The notes under the pieces were generated by a model. The model saw only the letters and a program-made list of their open reading frames with translations. It did no database searches and was not told where the DNA came from. From Rhizomicrobium electricum (GTDB lineage: Bacteria > Pseudomonadota > Alphaproteobacteria > Micropepsales > Micropepsaceae), in assembly GCF_011762045.1 (NCBI RefSeq), contig NZ_JAASQS010000008.1, positions 186,001 to 250,000 of the forward strand: a stretch of 64,000 nucleotides of DNA, in the 5' to 3' direction. Shown here piece by piece: positions 36,349 through 45,137 of the stretch. A program made the position numbers and the translations under genes. Within the stretch, counting starts at the first letter, position 1, and each line of letters begins with the position of its first letter.

Positions 36349-36714
36349 TCACCCGGCCAGGGAATGCAAACGCCTCTCTACTCTCCAGACCGCCGCCACC
36401 AGTGCCGCCGACGCATTGTCGATGCGGCCGTTGGGGGCGTTCTCAGCGTTGATGTCGACGTACTCCCCGGCAATCAGTCTGCGCGCGATATCCTTCGCCA
36501 GCACATGGAGGTTGTTGTGCGCCGAACGCAGGATGTCGATCTCGGGCCAGTCGGCATGCCGGGCGGCGCATTCGTTGACGAAGCGCACCAGGGCGCAATT
36601 GGTATGCGGCGCGAAATCCACGTATTCGAGACAGGCCTGCCGCTGCTTCAAACACTGAACGAGCATGGCCCTGCAGTGAATGTGGGCGTGCAATGCATCG
36701 GAAGCATCCAACAT
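36349..36714 (-). CDS. Stand-alone CZB-like zinc-binding domain protein (copy 1)
   Basis: This is a 121-residue protein, homologous to the next gene upstream on the same strand. The arrangement of metal-ligand-type residues follows the chemoreceptor zinc-binding (CZB) domain: histidines in LHAHIHC, a cysteine in HTNCALVRF, and an H-x3-H in SAHNNLHVLA. The canonical C-x-G-x-W core is changed to C-A-L-V-R-F. A second part (NAPNGRIDNASAALVAAVWRVERRL) is shared by both copies and is not CZB. No receptor or GGDEF domain is attached. The function is unknown; zinc sensing is possible. Confidence 0.6.
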   Translation of the reverse strand: MLDASDALHAHIHCRAMLVQCLKQRQACLEYVDFAPHTNCALVRFVNECAARHADWPEIDILRSAHNNLHVLAKDIARRLIAGEYVDINAENAPNGRIDNASAALVAAVWRVERRLHSLAG

Positions 36715-36787
36715 GGCCGTCCGTCCTATCCGACGCGCGCATTGTCACGATCAATGCTGAATCGGCAATTAAAAGTAGAATTTCTAT

Positions 36788-36851
36788 GTATTCGTACGTA
36801 TTCGCGACAGTATATGTCGCAAACAATATTTCTGTTCGACTGTACGAATAC
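36788..36851. promoter_or_regulatory. Nested inverted repeats between the CZB-like genes
   Basis: GTATTCGTAC (36788-36797) and GTACGAATAC (36842-36851) form a perfect 10-bp inverted repeat 44 bp apart. Inside it lies a second palindrome, GCGACA (36804-36809) and TGTCGC (36815-36820). The stretch is notably AT-rich for this genome and lies about 75 bp upstream of the copy 1 start, so a paired operator or long hairpin is plausible. Confidence 0.5.
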
Positions 36852-36928
36852 TGCGCGCGACGCCGGTTTTACATGCCGTGCGAAGACATGCCGTCCGCGC
36901 GCGCCGATCCCGCCGGGCGTATGTCGCG

Positions 36929-37306
36929 TCACGCAGCGCACGGGGTCATCTGCTCCAGCTTCCGCTCGATCCGCCAGATATTGTCGATCAGTTCCGACGA
37001 CGCCATTCCGAGTTCGCCGTTGCTGCCGAACTCGTGCGCGATATCGATGACCTGACCGGCGCTGCGCTTCTGCGCCAGAGCGATGGCCGCGCAATGCATC
37101 TCGGCATGGGCGGTACGAAGATGGGTCAGCTCCGGTTCGAGCGCTTCGTCGCCTGCGTTTTCACGCATGAAGCGGACGACAAGGCATTCCTGGTCCGGTG
37201 CCAGTTCGCAGAAATAGGGATCGTGAAGCCGCTTGGCGTCGAGAAGTTCGGCGAGCCGTTGCTTGCATTGCGCATGAGCGCGTAGGACATCGGAGGTATG
37301 CAGCAT
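36929..37306 (-). CDS. Stand-alone CZB-like zinc-binding domain protein (copy 2)
   Basis: This 125-residue protein starts at ATG 37306, chosen by alignment with copy 1 (MLHTSDVLRAHAQC against MLDASDALHAHIHC). CZB-like residues: the His in RAHAQC, the Cys in DQECLVVRF, and H-x3-H in TAHAEMHCAA. It shares the C-terminal module ELGMASSELIDNIWRIERKLEQM with copy 1. The two genes point the same way, separated by a 214-bp palindrome-bearing region, so each may have its own promoter. Overall divergence between the copies suggests an old duplication. Confidence 0.62.
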   Translation of the reverse strand: MLHTSDVLRAHAQCKQRLAELLDAKRLHDPYFCELAPDQECLVVRFMRENAGDEALEPELTHLRTAHAEMHCAAIALAQKRSAGQVIDIAHEFGSNGELGMASSELIDNIWRIERKLEQMTPCAA

Positions 37307-37756
37307 ATGCGTATCCTCAGCCTTGATGCGCGACATCGTGCGCCACATCGCCGAACGAATTCTTAAGAATTGCGTGCATAGGTGTTACACCTTATGCGGG
37401 CATTGTCCGTGTCAGGATTAATTCTCGTTATTGCTGTTCGAACCGCGGAAAAGGCGGCGATGGGGGGCGTGCGGCGGGGGTGAAGGGGATTTTGTACGGC
37501 CGTGCAGCGCTGCTCACGACGGCCTTCCCGGTCCCCCATTCCGCAGCGTGACAAGCCCCGCATGCAAGGGGGGCGATCCCTCTAAGGCCCGCGTATCGGC
37601 ACCAAATAGCACCCCGATCCGAGTCAAACCGTCTCAGGCCCCTCCGAAAGAGCAAAAAAAGCCCTGTTTTTGGGGGTTTTGAGGCTTTCCCCTCTCTTGC
37701 ACCTGCAAAAAATGCCGTAAAATAGGGCACGTTTTGATTCGCAGAGGATAACACCC
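37307..37756. other. Non-coding stretch before the HU gene
   Basis: A 450-bp region with no convincing reading frame. The first half lies upstream of CZB copy 2 and contains TTCTTAAGAA (37359-37368), a short perfect palindrome. The second half holds poly-A and poly-T runs (about 37650-37685) and the likely HU promoter. I see no tRNA or other RNA gene. Confidence 0.5.
37697..37723 (+). promoter_or_regulatory. Possible sigma-70-type promoter of the HU gene
   Basis: TTGCAC (37697-37702) and TAAAAT (37718-37723) are separated by 15 nt, shorter than ideal. They lie 34 bp ahead of the HU start codon. Weak evidence, based on sequence only. Confidence 0.3.
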
Positions 37757-38068
37757 ATGGCAAAAGCCGCCGCCGCCGCTAAGGCGAAGGTTGAGACGAT
37801 TTCCACCCGCCAGCTGGCTGCTCAGCTCGCGCCCAAGCACGAACTGTCGAACAAGGCTTCGCTGGCCTATCTGGACGACGTGATCGCCACGATCACCAAG
37901 CACCTCAAGAAGGGCGCCCGCGTCCGTCTGAACGGTCTTGGCATCCTGCAGGTCCGCAAGCGCGCCGCTCGTATGGGCCGCAACCCGGCCACCGGCGAAG
38001 CCATCAAGATCAAGGCTTCGAAGAAGGTCGCGTTCCGCGCCGCCAAGGAGCTGAAGGAAGCGATCTAA
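37757..38068 (+). CDS. HU-family DNA-binding protein
   Basis: This 103-residue protein starts with a Lys/Ala-rich extension (MAKAAAAAKAKVETIS), then the HU/IHF fold: LAPKHELSNKASLAYLDDVIATITKHLKKGARVRLNGLGILQVRKRAARMGRNPATGEAIKIKASKKVAFRAAKELKEAI. The RNPATGE arm that enters the minor groove is intact. It is probably an abundant nucleoid protein. It has its own terminator at 38094. Confidence 0.96.
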   Translation: MAKAAAAAKAKVETISTRQLAAQLAPKHELSNKASLAYLDDVIATITKHLKKGARVRLNGLGILQVRKRAARMGRNPATGEAIKIKASKKVAFRAAKELKEAI

Positions 38069-38093
38069 TCGCAGCCTTTCGTTTTTTGAGGGG

Positions 38094-38127
38094 ACGGCCG
38101 TGCGGGTTTCCGTGCGGCCGTTTTCTT
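38094..38127 (+). terminator. Terminator of the HU gene
   Basis: ACGGCCG (38094-38100) pairs with CGGCCGT (38115-38121), with an inner CGG/CCG, followed by TTTTCTTTT. It lies 25 bp after the HU stop. Confidence 0.8.
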
Positions 38128-38212
38128 TTGGCGGAGGCGCTTAACCCTGCTGACGTACCGGCGCGATAACGCCGATCCAGCATTGCAGCCCTTTCGCTTG
38201 CCCTGCGGCTAA

Positions 38213-39241
<1,029 letters not shown>

Positions 39242-39251
39242 AGGATACGCC

Positions 39252-39671
39252 ATGAAAGCCCTGGCAGCGGCCTTCCTGATGATGGCGCTGCCGGTGCAAT
39301 CCGGGCTGGCTGCGACCCTTACCGTTCACGTTTCCGCGATCGACAAGAAAGGCGGCACCTTGCGGGTGTCGCTTTACGATCAGGCCGGCTGGGACAAGGA
39401 CGACGACACACCCATCGCCAGCGCCAATGTGCCGGCGGCGATGCCGGTCACGACCGTGACGCTCAAGGACATCAAGCCCGGCGTTTACGGCATCAAACTG
39501 TTCCAGGACTACAACAACAACGGCCGTTTCGATCAGAATTTCCTGGGGCTTCCCCTTGAGCGTTACGGCTTCTCGCGCGATGCCGCGCCGCGCCTGTCGC
39601 AGCCGTCGTTCGATCGCACCAAGTTTACGGTCGGCGACGGCGACAACGAGATCACCATCCGCCTGCAATAA
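39252..39671 (+). CDS. Exported DUF2141 protein
   Basis: This 139-residue protein has a signal peptide (MKALAAAFLMMALPVQSGLAA) and a single beta-sandwich domain with family hallmarks TVTLKDIKPGVYGIKLFQDYNNNGRFDQNFLGLPLERYGFSRDA. It is periplasmic or outer-membrane-associated, with no known activity. The 10-bp gap from mdh suggests cotranscription. Confidence 0.92.
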   Translation: MKALAAAFLMMALPVQSGLAATLTVHVSAIDKKGGTLRVSLYDQAGWDKDDDTPIASANVPAAMPVTTVTLKDIKPGVYGIKLFQDYNNNGRFDQNFLGLPLERYGFSRDAAPRLSQPSFDRTKFTVGDGDNEITIRLQ

Positions 39672-39744
39672 GCCGTCGCATTCGGTAAAGGTCGCGAACA
39701 TCATGTGATTGGCGCAGCGGCAGCTTACCCGCTAATGGCGAACC

Positions 39745-40296
39745 ATGATGATCCCGCGACTGGAAACCGAGCGCCTTCGCTTGCGCGAGTGGCGCCCCGA
39801 AGACTTCGAAACGTTCGTCGACATCATGGCCGACCCCGAAGTGGCGCGCTATCTGCCCGGCGGCCATCCGATGGGCCGCATGGATACCTGGCGTTTCGTC
39901 ACCGGCATGATCGGCGTCTGGACGATGCGCGGCTACGGCACCTGGGTGGTAGAGCGTAAATCCGACGGCGCCGTGATGGGCCGCATCGGTCTCATTCATC
40001 CCGACCGTTGGCCGGGCCTCGAAATCGGCTGGACGCTGGGTCGCGCCTATTGGGGCAAGGGCTACGCCACCGAAGCGGCGAAGGCCTCGCGCGATTACGC
40101 CTTCCTCACCCAACCGGTCGCCGAGGTGATCTCGACCATCCATCCCGACAACAAAGCGAGCCAAGGCGTCGCCAAGAACATCGGCGAAAGCAACGGCCCG
40201 CGCGTGGACATCGATGTCGGCGGCGGCACGGTCTACACCTGCGATGTCTGGGCGATCTCGCGCGCGGACTGGGAAAAGCGCTTCCGATCTTCGTGA
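39745..40296 (+). CDS. GNAT N-acetyltransferase (RimJ/RimL type), copy 1
   Basis: This 183-residue protein has ETERLRLREWRPEDFETF at the N-terminus, the conserved GWTLGRAYWGKGYATEAA acetyl-CoA-binding loop and AEVISTIHPDNKASQGVAKNIG. It is highly similar to the next gene along its whole length, a tandem duplicate. The substrate is unknown. Starts at ATG 39745 or 39748. Confidence 0.93.
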   Translation: MMIPRLETERLRLREWRPEDFETFVDIMADPEVARYLPGGHPMGRMDTWRFVTGMIGVWTMRGYGTWVVERKSDGAVMGRIGLIHPDRWPGLEIGWTLGRAYWGKGYATEAAKASRDYAFLTQPVAEVISTIHPDNKASQGVAKNIGESNGPRVDIDVGGGTVYTCDVWAISRADWEKRFRSS

Positions 40297-40332
40297 ATTG
40301 CCCGTGCGCCGCAAATTGCGTATGACAAAGGC

Positions 40333-40863
40333 ATGATCCCGCGTCTCGAAACCGACCGTCTCGTCCTTAGGGCCTTCCGCGAGGAAGATCTGGATGCCTG
40401 GGCTGCGATTAACGCCGACCCGGAAACCATGCGGTTTCTCGGCGGCCCCATGGTCCGCACCAATGCTTGGCGCGCCATGGCGACGACGCTCGGCCACTGG
40501 ATGCTCAAGGGTTACGGCATGTGGGCGGTCGAGCGCAAAAGCGACGGCGCTTTGATCGGCCGCGTCGGTCTGTTGCAGCCCGAAGGCTGGACCGGTCTCG
40601 AAGTCGGCTGGACCTTGGGCCGTTCCTATTGGGGGCAGGGCTACGCCACCGAAGCGGGTGCCGCCGCGATGCGCTATGCCTTCCTCACCCAGCCGGTCGA
40701 CCGCGTAGTGTCGAACATCGATCCCGGCAATACCGCTTCGCAAGCGGTGGCGAAAAGGCTGGGCGAACAGAAAGGTCCAGAGGCGGATCTCACCGTCGGC
40801 GCCGAGACCTTCAAGGTCGACGTCTGGTTCATCACGCGCGCGGAGTGGCTCGCCCGCGGATGA
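40333..40863 (+). CDS. GNAT N-acetyltransferase (RimJ/RimL type), copy 2
   Basis: This 176-residue tandem paralogue of the previous gene has LETDRLVLRAFREEDLDAW, VGWTLGRSYWGQGYATEAG and VVSNIDPGNTASQAVAKRLG. The two have drifted most around residues 30-60. Its stop overlaps the MFS gene start by 4 bp, so acetylation and export of one compound may be linked. Confidence 0.93.
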   Translation: MIPRLETDRLVLRAFREEDLDAWAAINADPETMRFLGGPMVRTNAWRAMATTLGHWMLKGYGMWAVERKSDGALIGRVGLLQPEGWTGLEVGWTLGRSYWGQGYATEAGAAAMRYAFLTQPVDRVVSNIDPGNTASQAVAKRLGEQKGPEADLTVGAETFKVDVWFITRAEWLARG

Positions 40864-42092
40864 GCGACTCTACCGTTTATCGTCACCGCGATTTTCTGTT
40901 CTTCGCGATCGCCCGCTTTCTCGGCACCACCGCGATGATGGTGCAGTCGGTGGCGATCGGCTGGCAGATCTACGACATGGAGCGGACGCCGCTGGCGCTC
41001 GGCCTGGTCGGGCTTTGCCAGTTCGTGCCGATGTTTTTGTTCACGCTGCCCGCCGGCGAGATGAGCGACCGCTTCGACCAGCGCAAGCTCCTCGCCATCG
41101 CGCAGGTAATGATGGGTTTGTGCAGCGGCCTGTTCCTCGTGCTCAGCATTTTCGCGGTGAAGAGCGCGCTCGCCTATTACGCGGTTCTGGTGCTGTTCGG
41201 CGTCGGGCGCGGTTTCGCATCGCCGTCGGGCCAGTCGTTGCTGCCGTTCCTGGTGCCGCCGGAGCGCTTGCCGCGCGCCATCGCGCTCAATTCCTCTGTC
41301 TTCATGGTGGCGGTGATCGCAGGGCCGGCGCTGGGCGGCTTTCTCTACGTCTTCGGCCCCGAAGTGACGTACAGTTTGTGCATGGCGAACCTTCTGGTCT
41401 GTGCCGTGCTGATCGCCGTTCTCGGCGGACGCAGAAAACCGCCGCATTCCGATACCGAGATGAGCCGCCTCGATCGCGTCAAGGAAGGCATCCGTTTCGT
41501 GCGGAACCGGCCGGTGATCTTCGGCGCCATTTCGCTCGATTTGTTTGCAGTACTTTTGGGCGGTGCCACCGCGCTGCTGCCGATCTATGCACGCGACATC
41601 CTGCATTCGACTCCGGTCGGCCTCGGTCTGTTGCGCAGTGCACCGGCGGTCGGAGCTGCCGTGGTGGCGCTGATGCTGGCGCGCTGGCCGGTAGAACGGC
41701 AGATCGGCGTCAAGATGTTCGGCGCCGTCGCGGTTTTCGGCGTCGCCACCATCGTGTTCGGCGTCTCGACCGATTTCTGGCTGTCGATGGGCGCGCTGTT
41801 CGTGCTCGGCGCCTCCGACATGATCAGCGTATTTGTGCGCCAGTCGCTGGTCACCTTCGCCACGCCCGACGACATGCGCGGACGCGTCGGGGCGGTGAAC
41901 ATGCTGTTCATCGGCGCCTCCAACGAACTCGGCGAATTCGAAAGCGGCATCACCGCGGCGCTGTTCGGGCCGGTGCTTGCCGTGGTGGTCGGCGGCCTCG
42001 GCACGCTCGCCGTGGTGGGGACGTGGATGAAACTGTTCCCGCCGCTGAGGACCGTGGACCGGCTCAAGGACGTGAAGGTCGAGCAGGCCTAG
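40860..42092 (+). CDS. MFS transporter (EntS-like, MFS_3)
   Basis: This 410-residue inner-membrane carrier has about 12 helices. The MFS loop motif GEMSDRFDQRKLLAIAQ lies between helices 2 and 3, and the MFS_3 features GRGFASPSGQSLLPFLVP and PDDMRGRVGAVNMLFIGASNELGEFESG are present. The relatives are exporters of siderophores or drugs. It is translationally coupled to the second GNAT gene. Its last 4 bp overlap the convergent PAP2 gene. Confidence 0.93.
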   Translation: MSDSTVYRHRDFLFFAIARFLGTTAMMVQSVAIGWQIYDMERTPLALGLVGLCQFVPMFLFTLPAGEMSDRFDQRKLLAIAQVMMGLCSGLFLVLSIFAVKSALAYYAVLVLFGVGRGFASPSGQSLLPFLVPPERLPRAIALNSSVFMVAVIAGPALGGFLYVFGPEVTYSLCMANLLVCAVLIAVLGGRRKPPHSDTEMSRLDRVKEGIRFVRNRPVIFGAISLDLFAVLLGGATALLPIYARDILHSTPVGLGLLRSAPAVGAAVVALMLARWPVERQIGVKMFGAVAVFGVATIVFGVSTDFWLSMGALFVLGASDMISVFVRQSLVTFATPDDMRGRVGAVNMLFIGASNELGEFESGITAALFGPVLAVVVGGLGTLAVVGTWMKLFPPLRTVDRLKDVKVEQA

Positions 42093-42643
42093 AACTTATA
42101 ATCCAGCGACGCATACACGCCGCGCGAATCGGCTTTGATATCGCTGTAGAGCCCATAGGGCTTGTGATACCGCGTGGTGATGAGCTCGTTGTACATCAGC
42201 GAAATGCCGAAACTGGCGGCGACGTCGTACCAATGGTGCTTCTCAGCATCGACGCGGCTCCAGCCGACGAAGCCCGCGGCGGCATAGGCGGGAAGACCAT
42301 ACGACCAGCCGTAACGCTCGCGCAGGAATTCCGCCGGTGCGAAGGCCAGTGCACTGGTGTCGGACGGGAACGAATCCCAGTTGGAGCCGCCATGCGTGCA
42401 CGGTTCGGCGAAGGGACGGCACTCGCGCACCAGATGCTTGAGACCGTAGGCCGTACCGACCGTGAGCAGCGTGGTGACGGCAAGCTGTGCCGTGCCGGTG
42501 TAGTCTTCTTTGAGAAGCGTCACGCCGCCGGCCACCACCGGCAGGGCGACGGCAAGTCCCGTCCCCAGGGTCTCGGTGGTTTTGGCGGTTGCGGGTCCGG
42601 CGATAACGGCAGCGGTCAGCGCGGCGCACACGAAACGCTTCAT
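42089..42643 (-). CDS. PAP2-type phosphatase with an altered central motif
   Basis: This 184-residue protein has a signal peptide. PAP2 motif 1 is KHLVRECRPF and motif 3 is SRVDAEKHHWYDVAA, both good. Motif 2, usually PSGH, reads FPSDTSALAF, so the conserved histidine is missing. The C-terminus ends in VYASLDYKF, a beta-strand ending in Phe. It may be an acid or lipid phosphatase with changed chemistry, or inactive. Upstream, the genes for OmpA-like and IMPase proteins lie on the same strand. Confidence 0.82.
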   Translation of the reverse strand: MKRFVCAALTAAVIAGPATAKTTETLGTGLAVALPVVAGGVTLLKEDYTGTAQLAVTTLLTVGTAYGLKHLVRECRPFAEPCTHGGSNWDSFPSDTSALAFAPAEFLRERYGWSYGLPAYAAAGFVGWSRVDAEKHHWYDVAASFGISLMYNELITTRYHKPYGLYSDIKADSRGVYASLDYKF

Positions 42644-42714
42644 ACGAACCTCTGATGCAGTTTAGAACCAATAGAGGCAGGTTCTGTGGCCGCTGTCACG
42701 TGTGATTTTGCGGG

Positions 42715-43566
42715 TCAGCTCTTGAGGAAGACGTCGACCCGGTCGTGCGGACCGTCGTCGTCGGCGCCGCCCAGCGCGAACACGTCGATGCGTTCGGACG
42801 GAATGCCGTCGTCGATCAGAAGCTGACGCACCACCAGTGCCCGCTTGAGCGAAAGACGCCGCGTATCCGAGGTTTTTTCGCCTTTGCCGCCGGCATAGGC
42901 CATCAACTGGACGCGCGCACTTTCGCCCATGGCGTTGCTCAGCGACGAAGCGATAGCCCGCACCGACGCTACGGCAGACCCGGACGGCTCCGACGCGCCC
43001 GTCGTGAAGGTGATCGAATCCTTGCGGGTACCTGACGGGGTTTTGACCTTCGGCTTTTCGATGCTGGCGGTCTTGGTCGGCTTCGGCACGCTGGCGGCTT
43101 TGGGCGGCGGCGGCGCGGCTTGCGGCTGGCGAGCCTGCTGGCCGGTCCCGGTGATGAGGTCGATATCGGCAAAGCCGTTGATCGAAGATTTCGGCGTCGG
43201 CTGAGCGGCGGGCTTGGGTGCGGCCGGCTTGGGCGTTTGCACCGGCGTCGGCGTTTGCACCGGCGTCACGGCCGCGACGCGCTTCTTTTTCGGCGGCGGC
43301 GGTGCGGCGGCGATGTCCGGCTCGCTCGACGGGATGGCGGTCGTGGCCGGCGCGGCCGCCTTGCGGACGCGGTGATGGCCGGGCGGCTTGAGCCGGACGG
43401 CGTCGTCCTGCCAGGGCTGCAACAGCGACGGCACGTAGCGGCCTTGGCCGGTGGCGGGGTCGATCAGCGTCTGGCCGCTGCCGTCGCCGCCGACGATGAC
43501 ACTGTCGCTCTGTGCGGCCGCGGGAACGGCGAAGGCGAGGCCTATCAGGAACGGGACGATGCGCAT
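42715..43566 (-). CDS. Exported OmpA-like domain protein with Pro-rich linker
   Basis: This 283-residue protein has a signal peptide (MRIVPFLIGLAFAVPAAAQ), a long Pro/Ala/Lys linker (about 70-180) with repeated TPVQTPTPVQTPKP, and a C-terminal OmpA/MotB-like module: ARVQLMAYAGGKG, then DTRRLSLKRALVVRQLLIDDGIPSERIDVFALGG. That module usually binds peptidoglycan. It probably spans the periplasm. It lies 57 bp downstream of the IMPase gene on the same strand. Confidence 0.85.
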   Translation of the reverse strand: MRIVPFLIGLAFAVPAAAQSDSVIVGGDGSGQTLIDPATGQGRYVPSLLQPWQDDAVRLKPPGHHRVRKAAAPATTAIPSSEPDIAAAPPPPKKKRVAAVTPVQTPTPVQTPKPAAPKPAAQPTPKSSINGFADIDLITGTGQQARQPQAAPPPPKAASVPKPTKTASIEKPKVKTPSGTRKDSITFTTGASEPSGSAVASVRAIASSLSNAMGESARVQLMAYAGGKGEKTSDTRRLSLKRALVVRQLLIDDGIPSERIDVFALGGADDDGPHDRVDVFLKS

Positions 43567-43623
43567 GGAATCAGCCGATCCTCTCGGTGCGGAAGATAAC
43601 CATAGTCACGTCCACGTCGCGCC

Positions 43624-44430
43624 TCAACTGAATGGATTTTGAAGAATCGCCATCAGCTGGGGATGCAGGGTCTCGTTGGTGGCCAGAACGTCGCCGTTCG
43701 AGAACGGGTCGGACGAGCCGTTGAGATTGGTAACCAGCCCGCCGGCTTCGCGCACCAGGAGGATACCGGCGGCAATGTCCCAGGGATTGAGGCCGCGTTC
43801 CCAGAACGCGTCAAAACGTCCCGCCGCGGTAAACGCGAGGTCGAGCGAGGCCGCGCCGCAGCGCCGGATGCCCGAAGTGCGCGAGACGATCGCCTTCACT
43901 TCGGCGAGGCTGCGTTCGCGTTCTTCGTCGGTGCCGCGGGCCATGTAGGGAATGCCCGTGGCCATCAGGGTTTCGGGCAGGCTCTTGCGGGCGGCGACGC
44001 GCAGCCGCTTGTCGTTGAGGTAGGCGCCATGGCCCTTCTCGGCAACGTAGAGTTCATCCGAGATCGGATTGTAGATCACCGCCGACTGCAACTGGCCCTC
44101 GCGCTCGAGCGCGATCGAGATGGCGAAGATCGGCACGCCGTGAAGGAAATTGGTGGTGCCGTCGATCGGATCGATGATGAAGCGATGGGTCTTGTCCGGG
44201 CCTTCGCGAAAACCGCCTTCCTCGCCGAGGAAGCCGTAGCCGGGACGGGCCTTGGTCAGTTCTTCGTAGAGGATGCGCTCGGTGCGCTCGTCGGCATTGG
44301 AGACGAAATCCGCCGGTCCCTTGTGGCTGACCTGCAGGTTTTCGAGTTCGCCGAAATCGCGGATCAGGGGGCGCGCAGCCTTGCGGGCGGCGGCGACCAT
44401 GACGTTGAGAGCGGGAGAAAGATAAGGCAT
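43624..44430 (-). CDS. suhB: Inositol monophosphatase family protein (SuhB-like)
   Basis: This 268-residue Mg-dependent phosphatase has the metal sites GEEGG, IDPIDGTTNFLHGVPIFAIS and GLNPWDIAAGILLVREAGG. It dephosphorylates inositol-1-phosphate or related sugars, and in proteobacteria SuhB also binds the transcription machinery. ATG 44430 is chosen over the in-frame GTG 44433. It follows efp by 22 bp, the usual alphaproteobacterial neighbour. Confidence 0.95.
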   Translation of the reverse strand: MPYLSPALNVMVAAARKAARPLIRDFGELENLQVSHKGPADFVSNADERTERILYEELTKARPGYGFLGEEGGFREGPDKTHRFIIDPIDGTTNFLHGVPIFAISIALEREGQLQSAVIYNPISDELYVAEKGHGAYLNDKRLRVAARKSLPETLMATGIPYMARGTDEERERSLAEVKAIVSRTSGIRRCGAASLDLAFTAAGRFDAFWERGLNPWDIAAGILLVREAGGLVTNLNGSSDPFSNGDVLATNETLHPQLMAILQNPFS

Positions 44431-44452
44431 CACGAATTCCTTCAGACGGGCT

Positions 44453-45022
44453 TCAGATTTCGGCCCGTTTCACATAGCTGCCGTCTTCGGTGGAGACGAC
44501 GACTTTGGTGCCCGCATCGATGAACGGCGGCACCTGGATCTTGAGGCCGTTTTCGAGCATCGCGCTCTTGTAGGACGGCGCAGCGGTGCCGCCGCGCAGC
44601 ACCGGATCGGCCTCGGTAACGGTGAGCACGACCTGCAGCGGCATCTGCACGCCGATCGGACGGCCCTCGTAGCTCGTCACCATGACCTTCATGCCGTCGG
44701 TGAGGAACTGGGCGCGCTCGCCGACGAAATCCTTTTGCAGTTCGATCTGCTCGTAGGTGTCGGTGTCCATGAACACCAGCATTTCGCCTTCGGCATAGAG
44801 GAACTGATAGTCTTTCTTCTCGAAATAGACTTCATCGACGGTCTCGTCCGAGCGGAAACGCTGGTTCAGCTTGGTGCCGGTGATGATGTTCTTGAGCTCG
44901 ACCTGGTTGTAGGCGCCGCCCTTGCCGGGCTTGACGGCCTGGGTTTTCACCGCGATCCACAAGCCGCCGTCGAACTCGACGAGCGTGCCCGGACGGATTT
45001 CATTACCGGCGATCTTGGCCAT
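44453..45022 (-). CDS. efp: Elongation factor P
   Basis: This 189-residue, three-domain EF-P rescues ribosomes at polyproline. The modified-residue loop reads [25 protein letters not shown] with the lysine at the tip (PGKGG), so a lysylation-type (EpmAB) or no modification is expected. The C-terminal [17 protein letters not shown] is standard. It could matter for the proline-rich proteins in this window. Confidence 0.97.
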   Translation of the reverse strand: MAKIAGNEIRPGTLVEFDGGLWIAVKTQAVKPGKGGAYNQVELKNIITGTKLNQRFRSDETVDEVYFEKKDYQFLYAEGEMLVFMDTDTYEQIELQKDFVGERAQFLTDGMKVMVTSYEGRPIGVQMPLQVVLTVTEADPVLRGGTAAPSYKSAMLENGLKIQVPPFIDAGTKVVVSTEDGSYVKRAEI

Positions 45023-45043
45023 GGAATTTCCTCGTTTTCTGGC

Positions 45044-45068
45044 GGTCGGTCTCGTTCGAGACCGGACC
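45044..45068 (-). promoter_or_regulatory. Inverted repeat upstream of efp
   Basis: CGGTCTC (45047-45053) and GAGACCG (45058-45064) form a 7-bp stem with a GTTC loop, extended by outer GGT and ACC. It lies about 25-45 bp before the efp start on the minus strand. No U-tract follows, so a leader structure or operator is more likely than a terminator. Confidence 0.4.
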
Positions 45069-45137
45069 TCCGGGATCGCTCTCGGCGCGATGATTTCAGG
45101 TCGTGAGAAAGAGCGCGCGGGTGATAGCAGGGATGCC

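Noticed and set aside
36125..36352. Minus-strand frame through the rplS terminator
   Set aside because: It would translate a perfect transcription terminator; there is no start signal.
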